From positions 5,766,001 through 5,830,000 of the forward strand of contig NZ_CP015098.1 in NCBI RefSeq assembly GCF_001611795.1: a stretch of 64,000 bases of DNA. Reading direction: 5' to 3'. Below the pieces are notes generated by a model. The model searched no databases, had not been told where the DNA came from, and saw only the letters and a list, made by a program, of their open reading frames with translations. A program made the position numbers and the translations under genes. Shown one piece after another: positions 30,768 to 39,066 of this stretch (position 1 is its first letter; each line of letters starts with the position of its first letter). Origin of the DNA: Streptomyces qaidamensis (lineage in GTDB: Bacteria; Actinomycetota; Actinomycetes; Streptomycetales; Streptomycetaceae).

Positions 30768-32885
30768 ATGGCCTGGACCGGGCAACCACCGAACTCGGGG
30801 GCCGCAGCGGCGTGGCACCCGCCGGCCCACGGCGGCCGCCGACCGATACCGGCCTCCCTCGCGACGGCCCTGGTCCTCGTCCACACCCTTTTCGCGATCA
30901 CGGTGCTCGGCGGTCTGGGCGTGCTGCTCACCGCGGCCTCGTACGACGCCGTCGACGGTCATCTCCTCGCCCTGACCGCCTACGCGGCAGCCCCCGGAGC
31001 CCTCGGCTGGTGGCTCGCCCGCCGCACCTGGCAGGGCGGGACCCGCATCGGGGCCGGCCTGATCGCCGTACAGGCATGGCTGATCCTCGGCGCGTTCACG
31101 AACATCACGGACGGATCCCCCCGCGGCTACACCCAGCTTTTCCTCCCGGCGCTGGTCCTCTACTTCCTCACGCGCGAGGAAAGCCGTGCCTGGTACCGCC
31201 TCCCCGACATGGAGCGCGCCGAACGCCGTCCCTTCTCCCTGCCGCGGATGATCCGCTGGCGCCGGGACGAGGGTCAGACGGCGGTGGAGTACGCCGGTCT
31301 CATCGCGGTCGTCGCCGCCGTCATCGCGGCCCTCGTCGTCAGCGGCCTGGGCCCTCAGATCGCCGGCGGTCTCCAGTCGGCCGTCTGCAAGGTCACGGGC
31401 ACGGCCTGCCCGTCCGCGACGCCCGGGGAAACGGCGACGGAGACCGGCGCCGCCGACCGGCCCGCTCGGCAGGGGGACCCCGCCGGGGACGAGGTCACTG
31501 AGGACAAGACGACCGACGAGACGGCCGACGGCGACGAGAAGGACGACGACAAGAAGGACACAAGGAAGGAAGGGAACGCCGACAGGGAAGGCGAGAAGGA
31601 AGGCGAGAAGAAGGAAGACGACGGCTGCTTCAGCGGCGTCGGCGCCTTCTTCGGCTGCACGGGCGACCAGTTGAAGCAGGTCGGTGAGGGCCTCTTCGTC
31701 GACGGCATCGGCGGCGAACTCAAGGGCATCTGGGACACGGTCACCAACCCGCTCGACACCCTGGACGGCCTGAAGGACTACGGCGGCGTCATAGCCGACC
31801 AGTGGTCGCAGGACGCCAAGGACGCCGGTGACAAGTGGGGGAAGGGCGACTACCTCGACGCGCTCACCGACTGGGGCGGCGCGACCGTGAACTCGGGCGG
31901 CAAGATCCTCGACGACATGTTCATCGGGGACGAGGTCCGCGACCAGTGGGACAAGGGCAACGAGACGCGCGCCGTCACCACGGTCATCTGGAACGTCGGC
32001 TCCCTCTTCATCCCCGGCTACGGTGAGGCCAAGCTCGTAGGAAAACTCGGCAAGCTGGGCAAACTCGGGAAGCTCGGTGACCTGGGCAAGCTCACCGACA
32101 AGGCCGTGGACGCGGCGGAGGACGCGAGAAAGGCCGCCAAGGCCGGTGACGCGGATGCCGCACGCAGGGCGGCGAAGGAAGCCGACGAGGCGGCGGACGA
32201 AGCCGAACGCAAGGCCCGCGAGTCCGGCTGCACCATCGCGGCCCCCTCCCGCAGGACCCCATACGGCGGCGCCCCCGGCACCGGCACCACCGTCCTGGCC
32301 GCACCCCGGGCCGACTCCCCGTACGTCGTCCTCGCCCAGGACGGCTGCGACGAGGAAGCGGAAGAACAGGCGCGGGAGGCCCGCCGACAGGCCAACGAGG
32401 CGGACAAGGCCGCCGACGGTGCAGAGCAGCGGACGAGGCCGGTCAACGAATGGGAGGCCAGGGACGACATCCCCGGTCCGGCGCGCGGCAAAGTCCTCAA
32501 GTTCCCGAACAAGCGCCACACTGTCAGCGGGGCGTCCAGCGGACAGGTGAAGGAGCGCAACACGGTGATCCTCAGAGGCAACGAGGACCTGGTGCGTGCC
32601 GACATCGACGGCATCGCGAACGGCCGCGCAACGCTCTCGCCGGACGGGAACACCTACGAGATCAACGGCCGATCGTACGAGGTGGAAGGCAGCGGAACGG
32701 TCTTCCCGAAGTCCGGCCCCGGCCTGGTCCAGATGGACCGCATCGAGTACGCGGCGCTGAAGGAGATCGCGCGGAACAAGGGCGACGCGAGCAAGTCGCA
32801 GCAGCTGCAGCGGGACCCGAAGTTCGTCGGCAATCCCGAGAAGGTCGCCAAGGCCAAGGCCGTCTACGACGGTACGTACAAATGA
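30768..32885 (+). CDS. Multi-pass membrane / Flp-pilin motif / polymorphic-toxin-like fusion protein
   Basis: 705-aa modular protein with no family I can name over its full length. Residues 28-135: three or four hydrophobic helices. Residues 165-195: RRDEGQTAVEYAGLIAVVAAVIAALVV, containing a Flp-type prepilin site (Gly169/Gln170, Glu174, Tyr175) identical in its core GQTAVEY to the Flp at 28457. Residues 215-286: a highly charged Lys/Glu/Asp linker. Residues 287-445: a soluble module (GEGLFVDGIGGELKGIWDTVTNPLDTL..., AVTTVIWNVGSLFIPGYGEAKLVGKLGKLGKLG) of the kind that precedes toxin tips in polymorphic toxins. Residues 446-555: Ala/Glu coiled coil and Cys/Pro linker. Residues about 560-705: a compact C-terminal domain (KFPNKRHTVSGASSGQVKERNTV..., GRSYEVEGSGTVFPKSGPGLVQMDRIEYAALKEIARNKGD), the likely effector. 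The ATG at 30768 follows GAGGGGGCGGGG. Delivery through the Tad machine is inference. Confidence 0.75.
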   Translation: MAWTGQPPNSGAAAAWHPPAHGGRRPIPASLATALVLVHTLFAITVLGGLGVLLTAASYDAVDGHLLALTAYAAAPGALGWWLARRTWQGGTRIGAGLIAVQAWLILGAFTNITDGSPRGYTQLFLPALVLYFLTREESRAWYRLPDMERAERRPFSLPRMIRWRRDEGQTAVEYAGLIAVVAAVIAALVVSGLGPQIAGGLQSAVCKVTGTACPSATPGETATETGAADRPARQGDPAGDEVTEDKTTDETADGDEKDDDKKDTRKEGNADREGEKEGEKKEDDGCFSGVGAFFGCTGDQLKQVGEGLFVDGIGGELKGIWDTVTNPLDTLDGLKDYGGVIADQWSQDAKDAGDKWGKGDYLDALTDWGGATVNSGGKILDDMFIGDEVRDQWDKGNETRAVTTVIWNVGSLFIPGYGEAKLVGKLGKLGKLGKLGDLGKLTDKAVDAAEDARKAAKAGDADAARRAAKEADEAADEAERKARESGCTIAAPSRRTPYGGAPGTGTTVLAAPRADSPYVVLAQDGCDEEAEEQAREARRQANEADKAADGAEQRTRPVNEWEARDDIPGPARGKVLKFPNKRHTVSGASSGQVKERNTVILRGNEDLVRADIDGIANGRATLSPDGNTYEINGRSYEVEGSGTVFPKSGPGLVQMDRIEYAALKEIARNKGDASKSQQLQRDPKFVGNPEKVAKAKAVYDGTYK

Positions 32886-32897
32886 GCGGACGTACAG

Positions 32898-33752
32898 GTG
32901 AGTGATCGGAGCGGGCCGGTGATCGGGAACTTCTTCACCGTCGCGGACCTGGACGCGGCGACCCTGCGAGAGGCGCTGGCGGACATGCTGGAGGTTCCGG
33001 ACGTGGCCGTCGACGTCGCGGACGTGGACCGGGAAGACCGTCACTGGGACGCTCCCGTGCTCTGCACCTTCCGCCTGCTCCCTCCCGGTGATCTGGCACT
33101 GGAACTGGACATCACCGTGGACGAGGCCACCGCCGGCACCCTCACGGAGAAGGGACTCGCACTGGGTCTGGCGGCCAGGGTGAAGAGTTCGGTACTCCAC
33201 CCCTCGACGCTCGATCTGCCGAGCGCCTACTGGGTCGCCGTACCCGACGGACGCTCGGTCAGGTGCCGCCTGGAGGCGAACGACAGCGGCGACGACACGG
33301 CGTACGGCGTGGACGCGGTCGAGGAGCAGGTCCCCGACCTGCCCCGGGCAACGGTCGAAGTCCTCCCGGAGATCCTGGACAGACAACCCCTCCCCACTCC
33401 CGTATCCGACGCGTTCCTCGCCGGACTCCCCACAGGCAAGGCGGACAGCGTCGAAGGCCGCGTCCACCACTACCTGCGCGTGTGGGAACGACTGACGAGC
33501 CGGCTCCAGTCCGACTGGGCCCCTGAGGGCCGCTACAGAGCGGACTTGTACCACCGCGACCTGGAGGCCAGAGACGCTCTGGAACGACTCGTCCTGGAGC
33601 TGGGCGAGCCACGCACAAATGCCCTGCGGGACGTTGTGACCCGACTCGACCGATCGTTCAGCGAGTACACCGACCCCACTCCCACACCGGCCGAGGCCGG
33701 GGGAGAGGCCCCGTGGTGGTGGCATCGTGTTCCTCGCCGAGTGCCCTGGTGA
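32898..33752 (+). CDS. Hypothetical protein, candidate immunity protein for the pilin-toxin
   Basis: Unrecognised 284-aa soluble protein without signal peptide or membrane helix. It starts at a GTG 12 nt after the toxin stop, so it is almost surely cotranscribed. Alternating strands (VIGNFFTVADLDAATLREALADML, VLCTFRLLPPGDLALELDIT) are followed by a helical C-terminal half (HHYLRVWERLTSRLQSDW...ADLYHRDLEARDALERLVLEL). Its position immediately behind a polymorphic-toxin-like gene, and its acidic character, fit an immunity protein, but nothing in the sequence proves it. Confidence 0.6.
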   Translation: MSDRSGPVIGNFFTVADLDAATLREALADMLEVPDVAVDVADVDREDRHWDAPVLCTFRLLPPGDLALELDITVDEATAGTLTEKGLALGLAARVKSSVLHPSTLDLPSAYWVAVPDGRSVRCRLEANDSGDDTAYGVDAVEEQVPDLPRATVEVLPEILDRQPLPTPVSDAFLAGLPTGKADSVEGRVHHYLRVWERLTSRLQSDWAPEGRYRADLYHRDLEARDALERLVLELGEPRTNALRDVVTRLDRSFSEYTDPTPTPAEAGGEAPWWWHRVPRRVPW

Positions 33753-33784
33753 ACTGCCCACGGACTCCGCGCGGAGGGGACCCC

Positions 33785-34570
33785 GTGAGTCGTGCGCGAG
33801 TGCCGCATGACGAGGAGATGTGGGATCCGCAGATCCCGCGGTGGCACGACCCGGAGGGTGACCACGTCCTGCCCCGGGCTCTGCGCACCTTGCCGGAGCC
33901 CTGGAACGAGGGCGACTGGAATCGAATCGCGGAACTGCCCCGCACGGACGAGCGGTTGATGGAAGCCCAGCGAGTGATCACCGCACTCCTGGAGGACCGG
34001 GATCTGTCTCCGCCTGTGCCTGAGCCGCCGTCGCCCGGTTTGTTGTGGCACGTGTGGGAGGAATTCCATCGGGCTGTCGGCAAGAGCATGCCCCGCATGG
34101 TCGACGTGACCTGGACCGGTGTGGACGAGCTCGTACGCACCTGGCGCGAGCGACCGCAGCTGTATCCGCTACAGCGACATGTCGTACGGCACGTCGAGGC
34201 GGCGATGCTGGCCATGATCCCGTCCCTGCGGAACGACGTGGCCGACTCGGTGTTCCGCTGGCTGGCCCTCGACCCTGATCCGGGGCGCTTCGCCGACTGG
34301 GCGGTAGCTCTGGCCGAGTGTTGCGTGACCGAGGACATTGGTGCGGACGCGGCCATCGAGTTGCTGGGCGCGATGGGCGGCCCGGAGGCTTGGGCGGCGC
34401 TGGAGCGCCTGTCGATGCAGCCGGACGGCCCGGCAGCTTGGAAGAACGCGGAAGCGGCACAAGGCGCACTCTGGAATCCGGAGAACCGGGGACGGCGAGG
34501 CCCTAACCCTCCTCCGCCGGCACGACAACCTCCAACCGCACCCCGTCCCGCACCCCCCACCCGCCCCTGA
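33785..34570 (+). CDS. Hypothetical helical-repeat protein, second candidate immunity/accessory gene
   Basis: Unrecognised 261-aa protein. The GTG at 33785 follows GGAGGGG. The body is mostly alpha-helical. Residues about 140-230 (RHVEAAMLAMIPSLRNDVADSVFRWLALDPDPGRFADWAVALAECCVTEDIGADAAIELLGAMGGPEAWAALERL) look like HEAT-type repeats. The last 25 residues are a Pro/Arg-rich tail created where the frame runs 68 bp into the convergent DUF192 gene. It follows the first candidate immunity gene by 32 bp. Confidence 0.55.
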   Translation: MSRARVPHDEEMWDPQIPRWHDPEGDHVLPRALRTLPEPWNEGDWNRIAELPRTDERLMEAQRVITALLEDRDLSPPVPEPPSPGLLWHVWEEFHRAVGKSMPRMVDVTWTGVDELVRTWRERPQLYPLQRHVVRHVEAAMLAMIPSLRNDVADSVFRWLALDPDPGRFADWAVALAECCVTEDIGADAAIELLGAMGGPEAWAALERLSMQPDGPAAWKNAEAAQGALWNPENRGRRGPNPPPPARQPPTAPRPAPPTRP

Positions 34571-34886
34571 CCCCCGCCCCGGCCTCCAGCACGTGCCGGG
34601 CCCGCAGCCGAGGCATCCCCAGCCGCCCCGGTCGCATGGTCCGCACGGCGATGACCCGCAGGTGACGGTCCAGGTAGGCGACATCGATCGGGATGCGCAT
34701 ACGAAAGGTGTGCACGCTGTTGGCAGGGGAGAGCAGGATCGCCCCGTCGACGGAGTCCCGGCCCAACAACCCCTTCGTGCGGGCCCGATAGGAGGTGGCG
34801 ATCTCCAGCGGCACCCTGACGGACGGCCCACCGTCATCCCTCTGCGCGACCAGTTCCCCACGCCCGTCCCGCCAACGCCGCCCCAT
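34503..34886 (-). CDS. DUF192 family protein
   Basis: 127-aa small beta-rich protein. The ATG at 34886 follows GGAGGGGG; longer upstream frames lack a site. The core VRVPLEIATSYRARTKGLLGRDSVDGAILLSPANSVHTFRMRIPIDVAYLDRHLRVIAVRTMRPGRLG contains the family features (the TRxxGLLGR turn, the SVHTFRMRIPIDVAYLD strand pair). DUF192 proteins are of unknown function. Its 3' end overlaps that of the convergent gene at 33785 by 68 bp. Confidence 0.8.
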   Translation of the reverse strand: MGRRWRDGRGELVAQRDDGGPSVRVPLEIATSYRARTKGLLGRDSVDGAILLSPANSVHTFRMRIPIDVAYLDRHLRVIAVRTMRPGRLGMPRLRARHVLEAGAGVRGGWGVRDGVRLEVVVPAEEG

Positions 34887-35130
34887 CCGGACCCCCTCCG
34901 ACCGCGCCACTGCCCATGCTGGCTCTCGGACCCGAACGTATCCGCAGAGGGCAGGCCCTCGCATGGGCCCACGGACCCAAGCCCTTTGCTCGTTCCTGAC
35001 TGAAACGCCCCCGGCGGCAGGGCCGTTGGTGCACCCTTCTTGACGCGTTATGCAACCGTTACGGCTCGAAGGTGACGACGAATCACCGATTTCTTCCCAT
35101 ACGCCCCGCGAGTTGACAACCTTCTCCCTG

Positions 35131-35142
35131 GTGCGGCCGCAC
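35131..35142. promoter_or_regulatory. 12-bp perfect palindrome GTGCGGCCGCAC in the promoter of the lipoprotein gene
   Basis: It lies between TTGACA (35113-35118) and TATAGC (35150-35155), which are too far apart (31 bp) to be one promoter. The palindrome may serve an activator, or a regulator that bends this long spacer. It is 59 bp before the gene at 35201. Confidence 0.3.
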
Positions 35143-35200
35143 CCCGCTGTATAGCTTTGGTTCGCTCAAGAGAAGCCTCGCCACCTCCCGGGAGCCGACC

Positions 35201-35860
35201 GTGAACCGCCGCCCCACCCTCCTCGCAGCGCTCACGCTGACCACCGCAGCGGCCTTGACGCTGTCCGCGTGCGGGAGCGACGACAGCTCCAAGGGCAAGG
35301 ACAACGACAAGATCGCGGGCGCGGACACCGGGGACAAGCCGTCGCCTTCCCCGAGTGAGAGCGAAGCATCACCCGGCGGCCGACCGACGATCACCTTCCC
35401 GCCCGACGCCAAGAACGTCTTCGAGTACGAGAAGACCGGCGACGCCGCCAAGGACGCGGTCCTCAAGGACAGCACGCTCAGCGTCAACTCCGTGGACGAG
35501 GCGATCCTCAAGGGGAACACCGACACCAAGGCCCTCGGCTTCTACAACGTCGGCAAGGCGCTGGAATCGTCGATCTCTTACGCCCAGCGGTACATCGACG
35601 GTGGCGACACATGGATCGGGGAGACGCGCTACTTCGACTACAAGGTGACTCTCACCGGTGAGAAGAAGGCCTACGTCACCTACTGCTCCGATGAGAGCAA
35701 GTCCTACATCAAGAACCGGAAGACCAAGAAGGTCGACAGATCACCGGCGGACGCGGACTCCTACGTGCTGTACAACACCAGCCTCACCAAAAACGCCGAT
35801 GGAGTCTGGCAGACGTCCAACATCGGCTCGGACAGGGGGAGCAAGGCGTGCCAGCCGTAA
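35201..35860 (+). CDS. Putative lipoprotein downstream of the Tad/toxin locus
   Basis: 219-aa exported lipoprotein. The GTG at 35201 follows GGGAGCCGACC. The signal ends in LTLSAC (Cys near residue 24), followed by an Asp/Ser/Pro linker and a compact domain (TITFPPDAKNVFEYEKTGDAAKDAVLKDSTLSVNSVDEAILKGNTDTKALGFYNVGKALESSISYAQRYIDGGDTWIGETRYFDYKVTLTGEKKAYVTYCSD) with two conserved-looking cysteines. Its stop overlaps the next gene by 13 bp. The pair may encode a cell-surface complex. No family recognised. Confidence 0.72.
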   Translation: MNRRPTLLAALTLTTAAALTLSACGSDDSSKGKDNDKIAGADTGDKPSPSPSESEASPGGRPTITFPPDAKNVFEYEKTGDAAKDAVLKDSTLSVNSVDEAILKGNTDTKALGFYNVGKALESSISYAQRYIDGGDTWIGETRYFDYKVTLTGEKKAYVTYCSDESKSYIKNRKTKKVDRSPADADSYVLYNTSLTKNADGVWQTSNIGSDRGSKACQP

Positions 35861-36876
35861 GAGACTCGGCGAGAGCCATAACGGTCCTGACTCTGGTTTG
35901 TTGCTCTGTCTTCGCTGCCCAGACGGCCTTCGCCAATCGCGACAAGTACGGGAACAACGGAGACAACCAGCAGAGCGCTGATGCAGGCAAGGACGGCACC
36001 GTCTCCGTCACCGTTGGCGGCGTCGTCTTCGACCGTTCGAAGAACGGCAGCGGAAACGCCGCGGGCGCGCTCACGTCGACCACGTCATGGTCCCCGCCCC
36101 CCTGCTGGTACGCCCCGAAGTACACGCCGGAACAGCTGAAGAAGTACCTTGAGCCGACGTGGGAGGCCGGTTCGACGGGCTATGAGTGGGACGCCAAACA
36201 GCGGGACCGCTACGTCAACGGGCACCCCTACAAGGACTTCAACAAGGACAAGACCGGCAAGGGATACTTCTGGGATTCCTTCGTCAACAAGGATTTCCCC
36301 CCGGGCTGGGACTCCTGTGAGAAGCCCATCTTCTGGGTGGACCAGGGCGACCCCCCGCCGGCGAACATCGAGAACGCTGTCACTCCGGAGGTCCTGGCCG
36401 AACTCGCCTACGCCGAGGTCCGAGTCCCCAGCACCAAGGTGACCCTTGCGCCCGCCGCACAGACCAAGGTCAACCTGCCGACCTGGGCCTGGCTGGACGC
36501 CGCCGACTTCAAGCCGGTCTCCGTCACCGCGTCCGTACCCGTGATCGGCATCGCCGCGACCGCGACCGCGGTACCCACGTCCCTCCGCATAGAGCCCGGC
36601 ACCAAGGACGCCGTCACCTACCCGGCCTCCGGCGTCTGCGCGATCAACGACGGCCGCATCGGCGAGCCCTACGCCAAGGGCAAGGCGAACCGCACTCCAC
36701 CTTGCGGAGTGAGATACCTGCGCTCCTCGGGAGACGGCACATACCCGCTCCAGGCGACCGTGACCTGGAAGATCACGTGGACCGGCACGGGCGGCACAGG
36801 CGGCGACCTCCCCGACGGCACGTTCGGCGCCACCCAGGATGTGGTCGTACAGGAGATCCAGGCCGTCAACCGCTGA
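35848..36876 (+). CDS. Secreted hypothetical protein paired with the lipoprotein
   Basis: 342-aa exported protein, GTG start inside the end of the preceding gene. The signal peptide (ITVLTLVCCSVFAAQTAFA) is cleaved near residue 30. The mature part begins with an Asn/Gly-rich segment. Its middle is rich in Trp, Tyr and Lys (CWYAPKYTPEQLKKYLEPTWEAGSTGYEWDAKQRDRYVNGHPYKDF). The C-terminal half has beta strands and ends in a TGTGGTGGDLPDG loop and VVVQEIQAVNR. No catalytic motif. Its location directly behind the Tad-toxin block makes an accessory surface role plausible but unproven. Confidence 0.65.
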   Translation: MPAVRDSARAITVLTLVCCSVFAAQTAFANRDKYGNNGDNQQSADAGKDGTVSVTVGGVVFDRSKNGSGNAAGALTSTTSWSPPPCWYAPKYTPEQLKKYLEPTWEAGSTGYEWDAKQRDRYVNGHPYKDFNKDKTGKGYFWDSFVNKDFPPGWDSCEKPIFWVDQGDPPPANIENAVTPEVLAELAYAEVRVPSTKVTLAPAAQTKVNLPTWAWLDAADFKPVSVTASVPVIGIAATATAVPTSLRIEPGTKDAVTYPASGVCAINDGRIGEPYAKGKANRTPPCGVRYLRSSGDGTYPLQATVTWKITWTGTGGTGGDLPDGTFGATQDVVVQEIQAVNR

Positions 36877-37046
36877 CCTCTTCAGGCACAGGGTCGGGCG
36901 GAGCTCACGAGCTTCGGCTCGCCGTTGGTGGGCACGCGGGAGGATTCAAGCAGGAGGGCCTGACCAGGGCGGCTGGTGACCCTTATGAAGGCATGGGGCG
37001 CTTAAATATCTTGTCCGTCGCCTCCCGCGCCGGGTAGGAAACCCCC

Positions 37047-37934
37047 ATGACCTCACTAGGCGCAGTCTTCCGCCCCCAACTCGCCCCCGAGCGACTCCGG
37101 TCCGTGGCCCGGCTGGCCGATGACGCCGGTCTCGAAGAGCTCTGGCTCTGGGAGGACTGTTTCAGAGAGGGCGGCATCTCCACCGCCGCGGCCGCCCTCG
37201 CGTGGACCGAGCGCGTGCGGGTCGGGGTCGGGCTGTTGCCCGTGCCGCTGCGGAACGTCGCCATCACGGCCATGGAGGCCGCCTCGCTGCACCGGATGTT
37301 CCCTGGGCGGGCGATCCTCGGTGTGGGGCACGGCGTGCAGGACTGGATGGGGCAGGTCGGTGCCCGGGTCGAGTCGCCGGTCACCCTGCTGCGGGAGCAT
37401 CTCCTCGCCCTCAGGGCTCTGCTGAGCGGCGAGCGGGTCACCGTCGACGGACGGTACGTCAAGCTCGACGACGTCGCCCTGGACTGGCCGCCCGAGGTCC
37501 CCCACGGCGGGGTGCTGGCCGGCGCCACCGGGCCGCGGTCCCTGCGGCTCACCGGAGAGGCCGCCGACGGGACCATCCTCACCGCCTCCACGAACGCCGA
37601 GGGCGTGCGCAAGGCGCGGCAGCTCGTGCAGGAGGGGCGCGCCGCGGCCGGACGGGGGGCAGGGCCCCATCGTCTGGTCGTGTACCTCCTCACCGCCACC
37701 GGGCCCGACGCCGCCGCCCGGCTGCGCGCGGAGCTCACCGCCGAGGGCGTCGAGGCCGTCCCGGATCTCGGGGGCGCCGGGGACGCCGGGGCCGTCGCCA
37801 AGGCCGTCGAGCAGCTGGTCGAGGCCGGGGCCGACAGCGTCGTACTGCAGCCGACGGCGGACGAGCCCGACCCGGAGGGATTCGTGCGGTTCGCCGCCGA
37901 GGAAGTGCGGCCCCTGGTTCCCACGCCACGGTGA
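37047..37934 (+). CDS. LLM-class F420/FMN-dependent oxidoreductase
   Basis: 295-aa luciferase-like monooxygenase-fold protein. ERVRVGVGLLPVPLRN, GRAILGVGHGVQDWM and VLAGATGPRSLRLTGEAADGTIL are the typical barrel strands of the actinobacterial F420-dependent branch. It acts in the cytoplasm on an unknown substrate. The ATG at 37047 has GGAAAC upstream. The preceding 170 bp hold an AT-rich TTAAATAT stretch (37000-37007) likely to be the promoter. Confidence 0.82.
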   Translation: MTSLGAVFRPQLAPERLRSVARLADDAGLEELWLWEDCFREGGISTAAAALAWTERVRVGVGLLPVPLRNVAITAMEAASLHRMFPGRAILGVGHGVQDWMGQVGARVESPVTLLREHLLALRALLSGERVTVDGRYVKLDDVALDWPPEVPHGGVLAGATGPRSLRLTGEAADGTILTASTNAEGVRKARQLVQEGRAAAGRGAGPHRLVVYLLTATGPDAAARLRAELTAEGVEAVPDLGGAGDAGAVAKAVEQLVEAGADSVVLQPTADEPDPEGFVRFAAEEVRPLVPTPR

Positions 37935-37964
37935 GAACCAGCACGTCGGAACCCGCACTTCGGT

Positions 37965-37994
37965 TTCGTCCTGTCGTGATTCGTCCTGTCGTAA
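37965..37994 (+). repeat. 15-bp tandem repeat ahead of the methyltransferase gene
   Basis: TTCGTCCTGTCGTGA followed directly by TTCGTCCTGTCGTAA, ending 10 bp before the GTG at 38005. It contributes part of the Shine-Dalgarno leader and may have arisen by slippage. Confidence 0.7.
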
Positions 37995-38004
37995 GGAGCA
38001 CCAC

Positions 38005-38886
38005 GTGACGTCCCTGCCCGACCCCGGGCCCCCGCGCCCCACCACCTTCGAAGACCTCGTGGCCGAAGGTGCCGCCGTCCCCACGGACGGCTGGGACTTC
38101 TCCTGGTTCGAAGGGCGGGCGACGGAGGCACGCCCCTCCTGGGGGTACGCCGTCTCGATGGCCGAGCGGCTGGGCGGGGCGAGTGCTGTGCTCGACGTGC
38201 AGACCGGGGGCGGCGAGGTGCTGGACTTCGCCCTCTCCCGGGTCGCCGACGCGAACACGGGCCAGTCCACCGGCGAGACCACGGGCAGGGCTGTCACCGA
38301 GACCACCGCCCCTGCCGCCGCCCCGAAGCCGCCCCTCCTCACCGTCGCCACCGAAGGCTGGCCCCCCAACGTCGCCAAGGCGACCGCCCTGCTCCGCCCG
38401 CGCGGCGTCGCGGTCGTCGCCGCGCCCGAGGACGACCCGCTGCCCTTCGCCGACGGCGCCTTCGACCTGGTCGTCAGCCGTCATCCCGTCCGTCCGCACT
38501 GGGAGGAGATCGCCCGCGTCCTCCAGCCCGGCGGTACGTATTTCGCCCAGCACATCGGCCCGAACAGCGTCTTCGAACTCGTCGAGTACTTCCTCGGGCC
38601 CCAGCCGGACGGCGTGCGCAGTGCCCGCCACCCCGACCGTGAGCGTGCCGACGCCGAGGCCGCCGGGCTCGACGTCGTCGGGCTGCGGGCGGAGCGGCTG
38701 CGCGTGGAGTTCCACGACATCGGCGCGGTCGTGCACTTCCTGCGCAAGGTGGTCTGGATGGTCCCCGGCTTCACCGTCGAGGCGTACGAGCCGCGGCTGC
38801 GGGAGCTGCACGAGCGCATCCGGGCCGAGGGCCCCTTCGTCGCCCACAGCACCCGCCACCTCTTCGACGCGCGCAAGCCGGGCTGA
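38005..38886 (+). CDS. SAM-dependent methyltransferase-like protein
   Basis: 293-aa class I methyltransferase-type protein. The SAM loop is degenerate (VLDVQTGGGEVLDFAL), with later PLPFADGAFDLVVSRHPVRPHWEEIARVLQPGGTYFAQHIGPNS giving motifs II-III. A Thr/Ala/Pro-rich insert of about 30 residues (about 90-115) interrupts the fold after the first helix. GTG start, AAGGAG upstream. The substrate is unknown. It is probably transcribed with the oxidoreductase or from the short gap between them. Confidence 0.78.
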   Translation: MTSLPDPGPPRPTTFEDLVAEGAAVPTDGWDFSWFEGRATEARPSWGYAVSMAERLGGASAVLDVQTGGGEVLDFALSRVADANTGQSTGETTGRAVTETTAPAAAPKPPLLTVATEGWPPNVAKATALLRPRGVAVVAAPEDDPLPFADGAFDLVVSRHPVRPHWEEIARVLQPGGTYFAQHIGPNSVFELVEYFLGPQPDGVRSARHPDRERADAEAAGLDVVGLRAERLRVEFHDIGAVVHFLRKVVWMVPGFTVEAYEPRLRELHERIRAEGPFVAHSTRHLFDARKPG

Positions 38887-38946
38887 GGGGTCCTTCCCCT
38901 GTGCCCGTCCGGGTCGCGCGGCCTGGCACCGCACCTCGCCACGTTG

Positions 38947-38985
38947 CCGGGAAGCCCTGGTAGCTCCGCTATAAGGGCTTCCCGG
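38947..38985. terminator. Bidirectional stem-loop terminator
   Basis: CCGGGAAGCCCT (38947-38958) and AGGGCTTCCCGG (38974-38985) form a perfect 12-bp stem around a 15-nt loop, between the convergent methyltransferase and winged-helix genes. Confidence 0.8.
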
Positions 38986-39066
38986 CGCCTTGCGATGCAC
39001 GCCACGAGACCACGCGCCCTGATCGGACGCTCATAGTGAAAGGAACTGAGGCCCCCGGGTCCGTGA

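Noticed and set aside
32882..32905. Seven-codon ATG frame overlapping the pilin-toxin stop
   Set aside because: Too short to support as a gene; may only aid coupling to the GTG at 32898.
30474..33761. 1095-codon minus-strand frame opposite the pilin-toxin gene
   Set aside because: Antisense of genes with clear domains; no signal, motif or codon bias of its own.
35113..35155. TTGACA and TATAGC as one promoter of the lipoprotein gene
   Set aside because: The 31-bp spacer is far outside the 16-19 bp range; kept only as context for the palindrome.
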